Positions 27,654 to 35,662 of a DNA stretch of 64,000 nt are shown one piece after another. The notes under the pieces are model-generated. The model saw only the letters and a program-made list of their open reading frames with translations, did no database searches and was not told where the DNA came from. Within the stretch, counting starts at the first letter, position 1; every line of letters begins with the position of its first letter. Position numbers and translations under genes: made by a program. Source of the stretch: Lyngbya confervoides BDU141951 (GTDB lineage Bacteria > Cyanobacteriota > Cyanobacteriia > Thermosynechococcales > Thermosynechococcaceae); contig NZ_JTHE03000088.1 of the NCBI RefSeq assembly GCF_000817775.3, positions 1 through 64,000 of the forward strand. Direction: 5' to 3'.

Positions 27654-28997
27654 CTAGGGAAAGTGCTGTCGAAATCGGGCCACAAAAAATCCATCCATCT
27701 CCTGACGATGGGGCCAAATTTTGAGAATGCCCGGATTGCTCAAGAAGGATCTGGCGGGGCTATGCGAGGGCGGGTTTTCGAGGGACCAGTGGGGATGATC
27801 CACCAGAAACTGGTCAACGACCTGCTCATTTTCCGCCGGATGGAGCGTACAGGTGGAGTACACCAGAAGGCCGCCGGCCTTGACCTTTCCTGCGGCTGAG
27901 TTGAGTAGCTCAAGCTGGAGCGCTCTAAGCTGCTGGACTGAGTCAGGCGTCTGCCGCCAGCGGGCATCTACGTGACGATGCAAGGTTCCTAATCCTGAGC
28001 AAGGGGCATCGACCAGAGCGGCATCCACCTGGGGAATCGTTGCCGGAAGCGATCGCCCATCCCCCTGCCAAAGATGAACGCCAGACACCTGGAGTCGATC
28101 CAGGTTCTCCTGAATTCGCTTGATTCTGGATTTGGCCTTTTCACAGGCCCAAATCTGCCCCTTGTTTTCCATCAGTTCCGCCAGGTGAACAGTCTTGCCC
28201 CCTGGAGCCGCGCACATATCCAGCACCCTCCATTCAGGCTGCGGATCAAGCATGTAGCCCACCAATTGGGCACTGGCATCCTGCACCACCCAGGCCCCTT
28301 CCGTAAACCCCGGTAAATCGGTTAAGCGTCCCGGCGCGTTGAGAATTCTGAGTGCTTGGGGCAACTGGGGCAGAGGCTGGGAGGCAATGTCCAGGGCCGC
28401 AAGCTGATGCTGCATCTGGGCAACCGAGCTGCGGCGAGGGTGAAGGCGCAGATCCATCGTGGGCCGTTGATTGAACCACCGGCAGAGTGCCTCGGTTTGA
28501 GCAAGACCAATTTGGGCCTGCCATACCTGAACCATCCAGTCGGGAAAGCTGTGAAGGATTCCCAAACGCCTCACGGGGTGCAGATTATCAACCTGAAGCG
28601 GGTCTGCGGTGCTGGCTAATCGCAGATATTGGCGCAGGACCGCGTTGACCACCTTGCTGAGGCGACCTAGGTTGAGATGTTTTGCCAGATCCACCGTTGT
28701 GTGAATCGCGGCGTGGGGCGGAATCTGGTTTAAATAGCGCAGCTGATACAGGCCCAAGCGCAGCAAATGCCGAAGCTGAGGAGATTGCTCGTTCGCAGGG
28801 CGGTGAGCCAATTGAGTCATCAGGTGATCCAGGGTTCGCTGGCGGCGCACAATGCCATAGACCAGTTCTGTCATGAGGCGGCGATCTTTGGCCTCGGGCT
28901 GCTGATCCAAATACCCTTGCAGGGCAATGTCAGCAAAAGCACCCTGGTCAATCGCTTGAAGAATCTGAATGACGGCCAGTCTGGCAGAACTAAGCAT
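27654..28997 (-). CDS. rsmB: 16S rRNA (cytosine-967-C5)-methyltransferase
   Basis: 447 residues. An N-terminal NusB-like helical domain (about 1-140) is followed by the m5C methyltransferase domain. The SAM loop is DMCAAPGGKTVHLAE. The two catalytic cysteines are in DAPCSGLGTLHRH and STCTLHPAENE. Methylates C967 of 16S rRNA in E. coli; the site is inferred by family. It is convergent with clpS. Confidence 0.94.
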   Translation of the reverse strand: MLSSARLAVIQILQAIDQGAFADIALQGYLDQQPEAKDRRLMTELVYGIVRRQRTLDHLMTQLAHRPANEQSPQLRHLLRLGLYQLRYLNQIPPHAAIHTTVDLAKHLNLGRLSKVVNAVLRQYLRLASTADPLQVDNLHPVRRLGILHSFPDWMVQVWQAQIGLAQTEALCRWFNQRPTMDLRLHPRRSSVAQMQHQLAALDIASQPLPQLPQALRILNAPGRLTDLPGFTEGAWVVQDASAQLVGYMLDPQPEWRVLDMCAAPGGKTVHLAELMENKGQIWACEKAKSRIKRIQENLDRLQVSGVHLWQGDGRSLPATIPQVDAALVDAPCSGLGTLHRHVDARWRQTPDSVQQLRALQLELLNSAAGKVKAGGLLVYSTCTLHPAENEQVVDQFLVDHPHWSLENPPSHSPARSFLSNPGILKIWPHRQEMDGFFVARFRQHFP

Positions 28998-29216
28998 GGG
29001 CGGAGGGCAAAGGCGTGGAGGGATCTCGAAGGGAGTTTAGATTCACTGTCCCCATTATCATGGCAGGGGGCCTTTCCTCTACGGGTCCCCCTCTCCAGAT
29101 GGGGAGCAAACGCTCCCACCAGCCACCAGGGAATCCCTGGGTGTCAACCCAACCTTAGAGGTCAACCTTGCCTATCATCATCCATGATGATGAGATAGCG
29201 TTGATCCATCCCCACC

Positions 29217-30437
29217 ATGTCATTGCCCAACCCCATCCATTGTGCCATTCGTCAATCTCCCCAGGGCTATCTCTCCTTTGCTGATTTTATGGAGCTGGCG
29301 CTTTATCACCCAGAAATTGGGTATTACGCCCAGCCTCGCCCCCCCATTGGCAGTCGCGGAGATTTTGTCACCGCAACCCACCTTGCCCCAGACTTCGGGG
29401 AATTGATGGTTCTCCAGTTCTATGATTTCTGGAAGGCGCTGGACCGCCCCCGATCCTTTACGGTGGTGGAGATGGGAGCCGGACAAGGACTGATGAGCAT
29501 GGATGGGCTGCGTTTCCTCGCCCAGACTGAATCGGATGATCTGCAGGTCTTTGCAAAGGCCCTTAACTGGAAAATTATTGAGCGATCGCCCGCCATGATT
29601 GCAGCCCAGAAAAGCCAGCTGCAAGGTTTACCGCCAAATTTCATCCCCCTCCAGTGGCACACCCTCACCGATCTGGCTCCCGATTCGATCTGCGGCTGCT
29701 TTTTCTCCAATGAGCTGGTGGATGCCTTCCCGGTCCATCGCCTCCGGAAAAGTCAAGGACAGCTCTACGAAATTGGGGTAGGCCTTGGGGCACCATCCTC
29801 CCCAGCTGAGCTTCAAGAAAAGCTGGTGCCACTGGAGAATCCTGCCCTTTTAGAATATCTGTCCGAGATGGGTATTGACTTGCTGGACCCGGTCTATCCA
29901 GAGGGCTACACCACGGAAATCAATCTGCATCTCAAGCCCTGGATTGCCCAAGTCGCAGCCGCACTCCAACAGGGCTTTGTCCTGACCATTGACTACGGCT
30001 ACCCAGTCCATCGATATTACAGTCCGGCCCGATCCCAGGGAACACTACAGTGCTATACCCAGCAAAAAGCCCATGGAAATCCCTACGAACGGGTAGGACA
30101 GCAAGACATTACCGCCCACGTCAACTTCACCGCCCTGGAATATTACGGAACTCAGGCTCAGCTGGAGCGCCTCCACTACACCCAACAGGGCATTATGTTG
30201 ATGGCCTTGGGACTGGGCGATCGCCTGCATCAGAACAACTCCAGACCTGACCTGGAGAATCTTGAGTTCATTTTGCAACGACGTCAGGCCCTTCAGGGGT
30301 TAATTGATCCTCTAGGTCTGGGGGGATTTGGGGTTCTGCTTCAGGCTAAGGGGATTCCCTCCAGCCAGCGGAGCTATGCCTACCAAGGATTTCCCAGGAC
30401 CGATATATCTAGATCCGAAACCATGGTGCAACCCTAA
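29217..30437 (+). CDS. MidA/NDUFAF7-family SAM-dependent methyltransferase
   Basis: 406 residues. ISFADFMELALYHPEIGYY-like start, GSRGDFVTATHLAPDFGE and the SAM loop VVEMGAGQGLMSMD define the family (COG1565/DUF185). The mitochondrial member methylates an Arg of complex I, so NDH-1 is a possible target in cyanobacteria, by analogy only. DYGYPVHRYYSPARSQGTL and QDITAHVNFTALE are conserved family blocks. It is single, about 60 bases before an exported protein gene. Confidence 0.88.
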   Translation: MSLPNPIHCAIRQSPQGYLSFADFMELALYHPEIGYYAQPRPPIGSRGDFVTATHLAPDFGELMVLQFYDFWKALDRPRSFTVVEMGAGQGLMSMDGLRFLAQTESDDLQVFAKALNWKIIERSPAMIAAQKSQLQGLPPNFIPLQWHTLTDLAPDSICGCFFSNELVDAFPVHRLRKSQGQLYEIGVGLGAPSSPAELQEKLVPLENPALLEYLSEMGIDLLDPVYPEGYTTEINLHLKPWIAQVAAALQQGFVLTIDYGYPVHRYYSPARSQGTLQCYTQQKAHGNPYERVGQQDITAHVNFTALEYYGTQAQLERLHYTQQGIMLMALGLGDRLHQNNSRPDLENLEFILQRRQALQGLIDPLGLGGFGVLLQAKGIPSSQRSYAYQGFPRTDISRSETMVQP

Positions 30438-30498
30438 AAGAGCTGCTAGGATAGGCCGTAAATTCTCGTGATAGTCCAGTGACAGAATGGAGTTCCCT

Positions 30499-31089
30499 AT
30501 GATTAAACCAGCTACCGTTCTTCCCCTTACTCTACTCTCGGTGCTGACGCTGGCATCCGGTCAAGCCCTGGCCCACAGCGTGCAGACCGATTATTTACTC
30601 TCTCCCGAGTCCGAACTCTCCTTGGACGTCACCTTTAGCACCGGGGAGCCCCTCCAGGAAGCACCAGTGAAGGTTTATGCTCCCAACAATCCCGAGAAAC
30701 CCTGGCTGGAGGGAACCACCGATGCGTCTGGCAAATTTACCTTTTTACCAGATTCTGCCCTAGCTGGGGACTGGACCGTGGAAATTGGCGAGTACGATCA
30801 CGCTGATATTTTGACCGTTCCCGTCAATCAGGGCGGAATTCAGATTAACGACATCAGTCGCAAAAGTGATCAGTTTCAGGTGGCGCAGCGTCCTTCCCTG
30901 AGCCTCTCCTCCGAACCAGCCCAGGCCCTGTCCTCAGAATGGGGATCCGCCTCAGCCCCCGCCGCCGCCCTGATCCAGACCTCGGGTCAGGATTTCGGCT
31001 TTGAGGCTGCCGCCACCGTGCTGGTGACCGGTGGATCAGCAGCGCTAATTCTGGGGCGGCACCGTCAGCGAGGGAACGCTAAACACTAA
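30499..31089 (+). CDS. Exported protein with beta-sandwich domain and C-terminal membrane helix
   Basis: A 196-residue protein with an N-terminal signal peptide (cleavage near ALA-HS), a single domain (about 28-115) similar to carboxypeptidase-regulatory or NikL/DUF4198-type sandwiches (PVKVYAPNNPEKPWLEGTTD), a Ser/Ala linker and a C-terminal membrane helix (about 170-188). The GGAG six bases upstream supports the ATG at 30499 over one at 30487. It sits 17 bases before another exported protein, so they are probably cotranscribed. NikL relatives help metal uptake, but no transporter gene is adjacent. Confidence 0.65.
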   Translation: MIKPATVLPLTLLSVLTLASGQALAHSVQTDYLLSPESELSLDVTFSTGEPLQEAPVKVYAPNNPEKPWLEGTTDASGKFTFLPDSALAGDWTVEIGEYDHADILTVPVNQGGIQINDISRKSDQFQVAQRPSLSLSSEPAQALSSEWGSASAPAAALIQTSGQDFGFEAAATVLVTGGSAALILGRHRQRGNAKH

Positions 31090-31106
31090 GGCGGGAGGAA
31101 GGAGGA

Positions 31107-31691
31107 ATGGCGCGGTTTAAGCCCTTACTGCTTCTCCTGCCATGGCTGGGCGTCTGTCCCCCAGCCATGGCCCAGCCGGATGTTCCCGTGCAAACATTAG
31201 TGGAATGGTCACAGGATCACCTGCTGCTGGCCCCCCTGCAAAAAGTGGACAAGGTCAGGCCCCAGGATCCTGACTTTGAAAGTCAACTGGTCACCAGTCG
31301 CGGTAAGGTTCGCTATGAGGTGCGTGTAGACCCGGATGATTTTGTTCAGGCCGAACGCATTCAATATCGTCCCCAATGCTTTGAAGCCGATACGCCAGGC
31401 TGCAAGGGCAGCATCCAGTTTGATCCTGAGGCGTCAGGAAACGGCTGGAAGCTGATTGAGTTCCTGTGGGGCAGCGACGTCCTTGAGGATTTTCGAGGAG
31501 CGAAGCTGATGCTCACCGACACCGTGAGCGGCACTCAAAAATGGTACCAGGGGCAGCGCTATAACTATGAAACCTGGCATTTTCGGGATAACCTGAATGC
31601 GCATTTTTCCGTAATCTCAAAACGGTCCTCCCAAGCCGAACGCATTCAGGCCTACCAAACCTGCCTTAAGGAAATGTGTCAATTTTTTTAG
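31107..31691 (+). CDS. Exported protein of unknown function
   Basis: 194 residues with a clear signal peptide (about 1-22, ending AMA). The mature part has six cysteines or fewer: CFEADTPGCKG and CLKEMC pairs suggest disulfides. A WYQGQRYNYETWHF block and a Trp-rich centre are notable. I do not recognise the family. It follows the exported sandwich protein closely and precedes thiD by 79 bases. Confidence 0.6.
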   Translation: MARFKPLLLLLPWLGVCPPAMAQPDVPVQTLVEWSQDHLLLAPLQKVDKVRPQDPDFESQLVTSRGKVRYEVRVDPDDFVQAERIQYRPQCFEADTPGCKGSIQFDPEASGNGWKLIEFLWGSDVLEDFRGAKLMLTDTVSGTQKWYQGQRYNYETWHFRDNLNAHFSVISKRSSQAERIQAYQTCLKEMCQFF

Positions 31692-31770
31692 GCTGGTGCT
31701 AATGGTCTTACACTGCCTTAGAGATCCCTTTGAGAACTAGCGGCATGATAACGATCAGGACGGTGCGATC

Positions 31771-32580
31771 TTGCCCGGCAACATTCCAGTAGCCTTGACC
31801 ATTGCCGGGTCAGATAGTGGGGGCGGAGCCGGCATTCAGGCAGATTTAAAAACCTTTGCCTTTCACCGCGTGCATGGAACCGTCGCCCTCACCTGCGTCA
31901 CGGCTCAAAATACTCAGGGGGTAACCCGCGTCGATGCCCTAACCCCGGAGGCTGTTATGGCTCAAATTGAGGCTGTACAGACGGATATCGGGTTTGACAG
32001 CCTCAAAACTGGCATGTTGCTTAATGCTGAAATCATAGACACCGTATCTCAGGCGATCGCAGCCTTACCCAACCCTAAGGTGGTGGTTGATCCGGTGATG
32101 GTGTCCCGCACCGGGGCCATCTTACTAGAGGCCGAGGCGATCGCAGCGATGCAAACTCAGCTCATTCCCCTGGGCCAAGTTCTCACCCCCAACCGTTACG
32201 AAGCTGAGATTCTCAGCGGGATTTCAATTCACAGCGAAGCCGATATTCACCAAGCTGCTCAGGCCATCTTCCGTTTGGGCTGTCCCCACGTCCTGATTAA
32301 GGGCGGCGGGTTTTCAGGTGAACTCCGGGGAATCGACTTTTGGTACGATGGAGAGCGGATTCTGAAGCTGCAGACCCATTGGGTCAACACCCCCCATACC
32401 CATGGCACCGGCTGTTCCCTATCCGCAGCAATCGCTGCGAATTTAGCCCTGGGCTATGCCCCTGGGGATGCAGCCCAGAGAGCTAAGGACTACGTCACCT
32501 GCGCCCTCGGGTCGGCCTTGAGCATTGGACAGGGACAAGGACCCATTGGCCACTGGTATCCACTCCTCAAGCAAGGGTGA
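31771..32580 (+). CDS. thiD: Hydroxymethylpyrimidine/phosphomethylpyrimidine kinase
   Basis: Phosphorylates HMP twice to give HMP diphosphate for thiamine synthesis. 269 residues, ribokinase-fold. The N-terminal TIAGSDSGGGAGIQADLKTF binds the pyrimidine and THGTGCSLSAAIAANLALGY holds the anion-hole and catalytic Cys/Asp region. The start is a TTG with AGGA upstream; no better ATG precedes the domain. No thiamine riboswitch was recognised upstream. Confidence 0.93.
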   Translation: MPGNIPVALTIAGSDSGGGAGIQADLKTFAFHRVHGTVALTCVTAQNTQGVTRVDALTPEAVMAQIEAVQTDIGFDSLKTGMLLNAEIIDTVSQAIAALPNPKVVVDPVMVSRTGAILLEAEAIAAMQTQLIPLGQVLTPNRYEAEILSGISIHSEADIHQAAQAIFRLGCPHVLIKGGGFSGELRGIDFWYDGERILKLQTHWVNTPHTHGTGCSLSAAIAANLALGYAPGDAAQRAKDYVTCALGSALSIGQGQGPIGHWYPLLKQG

Positions 32581-32641
32581 ACGAGAGATTCGCGCTTCAC
32601 GGTTTTAAAATTCACAACTTGAACTTTAAAGTTTTGCTGCT

Positions 32642-33559
32642 GTGCTGAAACAACTGATTCTGGGCTTCTCTATTGTGACCTTAACCCTGGCGGGAGGATG
32701 TGCCTCTCCTGGGCCGGATGCCGCCAACCCCCCGGCCGGGGCTGAGCGACCCTTGGTGACCGGAGCCATCCCCGATCAAGATCCTGAACAACTCCAGCGC
32801 CTCTACGGCAAGTTAACCCAGTATCTGTCAAAGGAACTGGGGGTTCCTGTAACGTACAAACCGGTCACCGACTACACGGCTGCGGTCACAGCGTTTCGAA
32901 CCGGAAATTTAGACTTAGTCTGGTTTGGAGGCCTGACGGGCGTTCAAGCGCAGCTCCAAGTACCCAACAGTCGGGCCATCGCCCAGCGAGACATTGACGC
33001 CCAGTTTACCAGCGTTTTTATTGCCCATCGCAGCGCAAATGTGCAGCCCTTTACCGAAGCGAGTCAGCTTCAACAGCTGAAGGGACGGCGGCTCACCTTC
33101 GGCAGTGAATCCTCCACCTCAGGACGACTCATGCCCCAGTATTTTCTGCAGCAAAACGGGGTCAACCTGACAGACTTTAAAGGAGAGGTGGGGTTTTCAA
33201 GCTCCCATGATGCCACCCTGAAGCTTGTGGAATCCGGCACCTACGAAGTGGGCGCCCTGAACGCTCAAGTCTGGCGCGATCGCCTTGCAGAAGGCAAGGT
33301 GGACCAAACGGCTGTGCAGGTCATTTGGGAAACCCCACCCTACTTTGATTACCATTGGGTCCTTCATCCGGACGTGGCCCAGGAGTATGGATCAGATTTT
33401 GCGGATCGCGTCCAGGTGGCGCTCTTGAGTCTAGATCCTCAGGTTCCAGAACAAAAAGAGATTCTGGACCTGTTCGGAGCCGAGCGCTTCATCCCCACAA
33501 AAAACGAAAATTACGCACAAATTGAAGCCATTGGCCGAGAGGTGGGCAAAATTCAATAA
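32642..33559 (+). CDS. PhnD-like substrate-binding lipoprotein (possible selenate/oxyanion)
   Basis: 305-residue binding protein of the phosphate/phosphite/phosphonate type. The lipobox LAGGC marks a lipoprotein attached at Cys20. VTGAIPDQDPEQLQRLYGKL, VTAFRTGNLDLVWFGGLTG and FGSESSTSGRLMPQYF are the conserved blocks. Some homologues are annotated as putative selenate-binding, so the ligand is open. The start is a GTG. The ATPase gene overlaps its stop by one base (TAATG). No permease follows. Confidence 0.85.
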   Translation: MLKQLILGFSIVTLTLAGGCASPGPDAANPPAGAERPLVTGAIPDQDPEQLQRLYGKLTQYLSKELGVPVTYKPVTDYTAAVTAFRTGNLDLVWFGGLTGVQAQLQVPNSRAIAQRDIDAQFTSVFIAHRSANVQPFTEASQLQQLKGRRLTFGSESSTSGRLMPQYFLQQNGVNLTDFKGEVGFSSSHDATLKLVESGTYEVGALNAQVWRDRLAEGKVDQTAVQVIWETPPYFDYHWVLHPDVAQEYGSDFADRVQVALLSLDPQVPEQKEILDLFGAERFIPTKNENYAQIEAIGREVGKIQ

Positions 33560-34326
33560 TGCCTGAGGACTCTTCCTGTCCGGTCTACCAGCTGCTGGAC
33601 GTCTGCCTGCACCTGAATAATCGGCCCATCCTACAGGGGCTGAACTTTCAGGTTCAGCAAGGGGAGCGCGTCGCCGTGCTTGGCCCCAGCGGTGCCGGGA
33701 AAAGCTCGCTCCTTCGGCTTTTAAATGGGTCCCTAAAACCCAGTGCTGGCGAGATGACCCTGCTAGGCCAGCCAGTGTCCTCCCTGGCACCTCGAAACAT
33801 CCGTCTGCTGCAACGTCAGGTGGGTACCATCTACCAGCAATTTCATCTGGTTAGCGCGCTGAAGGTGATTCACAACGTGAATGCGGGTCACCTTGCTCGC
33901 TGGCCACTCTGGAAATCGCTGCTCTCGCTCCTCTGGCCGCAATCGCTGGCCCAGGCGCAATCAGTCCTCGAAACCGTGGGAATTCCAGAGCACCTCTTCT
34001 CCCCCACCGCACAACTCTCGGGAGGACAGCAACAGCGTGTGGCCATTGCCCGATTGCTGATCCAAAATCCCAGCATTATTCTGGCTGACGAACCCGTTTC
34101 CAGCCTAGATCCACGCCTGAGTCAGGACATCCTGACCCTACTCACAGACCTGACAGTGACACACAGCCGCACGCTGATCATCAGTCTCCACGATGTTGCC
34201 CTAGCTCAGCAGTTTTGCAATCGCGTTCTGGGTCTTCGTCAGGGACAGATCTTTTTTGACTGCGCCATTGCTCAGTTAACCCCGGAAAAGCTCTCAGCGC
34301 TCTACGCCACGGCAAGAGACACCTAG
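33559..34326 (+). CDS. PhnC-like ABC transporter ATPase
   Basis: 255 residues. Walker [10 protein letters not shown] (near residue 40), ABC signature [15 protein letters not shown], Walker B IILADEP and the switch His in LIISLHD are all intact. The pattern fits the PhnC group importing phosphonate-like anions. Coupled to the binding protein by TAATG. A PhnE-type permease, needed to complete the transporter, is missing from the window. Confidence 0.9.
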   Translation: MPEDSSCPVYQLLDVCLHLNNRPILQGLNFQVQQGERVAVLGPSGAGKSSLLRLLNGSLKPSAGEMTLLGQPVSSLAPRNIRLLQRQVGTIYQQFHLVSALKVIHNVNAGHLARWPLWKSLLSLLWPQSLAQAQSVLETVGIPEHLFSPTAQLSGGQQQRVAIARLLIQNPSIILADEPVSSLDPRLSQDILTLLTDLTVTHSRTLIISLHDVALAQQFCNRVLGLRQGQIFFDCAIAQLTPEKLSALYATARDT

Positions 34327-34369
34327 GGCGATTGTCCCGAGGATAATCGATCGGCACCTTACCGCTTCG

Positions 34370-34942
34370 CTAGGGGGCCGCCTCCACCATGGAGGCTGGC
34401 GCTGGGTCTTCACAGCTCACCGATTGACAAATATAAGGGAGTCTTGCCCCCTGGAGTCCGCGACAAATGCGATCATGGCTTTCCTCCAGCAGAATAAACA
34501 GTGGGTATTTCTTGTCAGATCCCTCACTGAGCATATGTTCATAGCCCAAGGGCATATCCCACAGGTACTCGCTCCCCAGGGCAACCTGGGTCATTCGCCA
34601 ACGCCTGAGCAAATTGGAAAATTCCTCCCCAGGTCGGTGAATGAAAATGAAAATTTCTTCGCTATTTTTAATTTGCCAATCCGGGTCACACATGAGTAGG
34701 GCAATATCGCACGAGAGCTGCAGCCGCTCGTAGGGGTTGTCCAGCAGACCCGAGACTTCGCGCATCCGCGGCTGTCTAACTCGCACGGTCGGCAAGGGAA
34801 TCGGCACAATACTATCGGTAGGACGGCGAATACTGGGAATTTTCTCGAAGTAGGGACGATAGTCGCGCAGGAGTGCTAAGGCATCCGGAGCGTTACTCAA
34901 TCGGCACAATAGTTCTTCATACTGGCAAGTTTGGACGGACAT
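34370..34942 (-). CDS. Conserved hypothetical protein
   Basis: 190-residue soluble protein, probably cytoplasmic. It has no signal peptide, membrane helix or motif known to me. The middle (CDPDWQIKNSEEIFIFIHRP) and the Cys-containing end (RICRGLQGARLPYICQSVSCE) are the most distinctive parts. Codon use looks like that of its neighbours, so it is probably real. It faces the PhnC-like gene convergently. Confidence 0.55.
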   Translation of the reverse strand: MSVQTCQYEELLCRLSNAPDALALLRDYRPYFEKIPSIRRPTDSIVPIPLPTVRVRQPRMREVSGLLDNPYERLQLSCDIALLMCDPDWQIKNSEEIFIFIHRPGEEFSNLLRRWRMTQVALGSEYLWDMPLGYEHMLSEGSDKKYPLFILLEESHDRICRGLQGARLPYICQSVSCEDPAPASMVEAAP

Positions 34943-35332
34943 TGGCGTCGGAGAGCAATAAAAATAATTATGGCTAGACAGCGGGCCAACCGGAGGAAGA
35001 TTAGTTCAAGTTCCCTTTAAACTACCCTGGGGACCCGACCTCGCTGGACTAAGTTTTGTGTACCCAAATTTCAGGGTGGACCGACAGCTCGGCCAGATCA
35101 TGTCCGCACAGGCGTCTGCGCTGGGGCGCATCATGGAGGACGTTCAATCAGAATGCTTGCAGAGACGCTCTAGCGGGGGTTGGGAGCCATGCCAATCTAG
35201 CTACGCGTCGATGAGTCAAGAATCTCACCTCCATACCGCGAAGCGATTGGCGGGAGAGCATCAACTAAACACAGCGGCTAGGCTGGGATTTGGGCAACGC
35301 TGAGGGGCTCAGCGTCAAGGCTAGAGCAGGGC
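34943..35332. other. Intergenic region with transposon relic
   Basis: About 390 bases without an intact gene. The left part (34943-35050) holds the upstream region of the preceding minus-strand gene; the right part holds the TnpB relic described separately. Confidence 0.5.
35110..35275 (+). pseudogene. Probable 3' end of a TnpB (IS200/IS605) relic
   Basis: A frame reading GGWEPCQSSYASMSQESHLH resembles the C-terminus of many cyanobacterial TnpB proteins, which often end in SLNQES or SMKQES. It is followed by GAATCTCACCTCC - loop - GGCGGGAGAGCATCAAC (35220-35270), like a degraded right-end hairpin. Only the tail is left. It is the weaker of two such relics. Confidence 0.3.
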
Positions 35333-35662
35333 CTAGGCTCGCACCCGTACCGCTGTACCCGTGGCGGTAATCAGTAAAAGCACGCCGGTTTCATCTAGGT
35401 TGATGGTTCCTGTGTCCACCTTGATCCCAATCACGCCCGTAGCCCCCAGCTTCTGGGCTCGTTGGGCCAGCTCTGACAGGACGTCCTGTTGACCTCGCTC
35501 AAAAACCCTTTCGTAGCTCTTGGTGCGACCGCCAATAATATCTCGAATCCCTGCAAAAAAATCGCGGATAGCGTTGCTGCCGTATACCACTTCGGCGGTG
35601 ACGATGCCAAGATATTCCTCGATTTCATGGTTTTGCAGGCTGTGGGTGGTGGTTAAAATCAT
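35333..35662 (-). CDS. YbjQ family protein (UPF0145)
   Basis: 109-residue protein of the YbjQ/DUF74 family, pentameric in solved members and sometimes described as heavy-metal-binding. VTAEVVYGSNAIRDFFAGIRDIIGGRTKSYE and ARERAxxxAxxLGAxGVIGIKVD-like blocks are visible. Its start overlaps the antiporter stop by four bases (ATGA), so it is translated after it. Function unknown. Confidence 0.88.
   Translation of the reverse strand: MILTTTHSLQNHEIEEYLGIVTAEVVYGSNAIRDFFAGIRDIIGGRTKSYERVFERGQQDVLSELAQRAQKLGATGVIGIKVDTGTINLDETGVLLLITATGTAVRVRA

Noticed and set aside
32642-34326. Phosphonate degradation operon
   Set aside because: Only the binding protein and ATPase are present; no C-P lyase or phosphonatase gene is seen.
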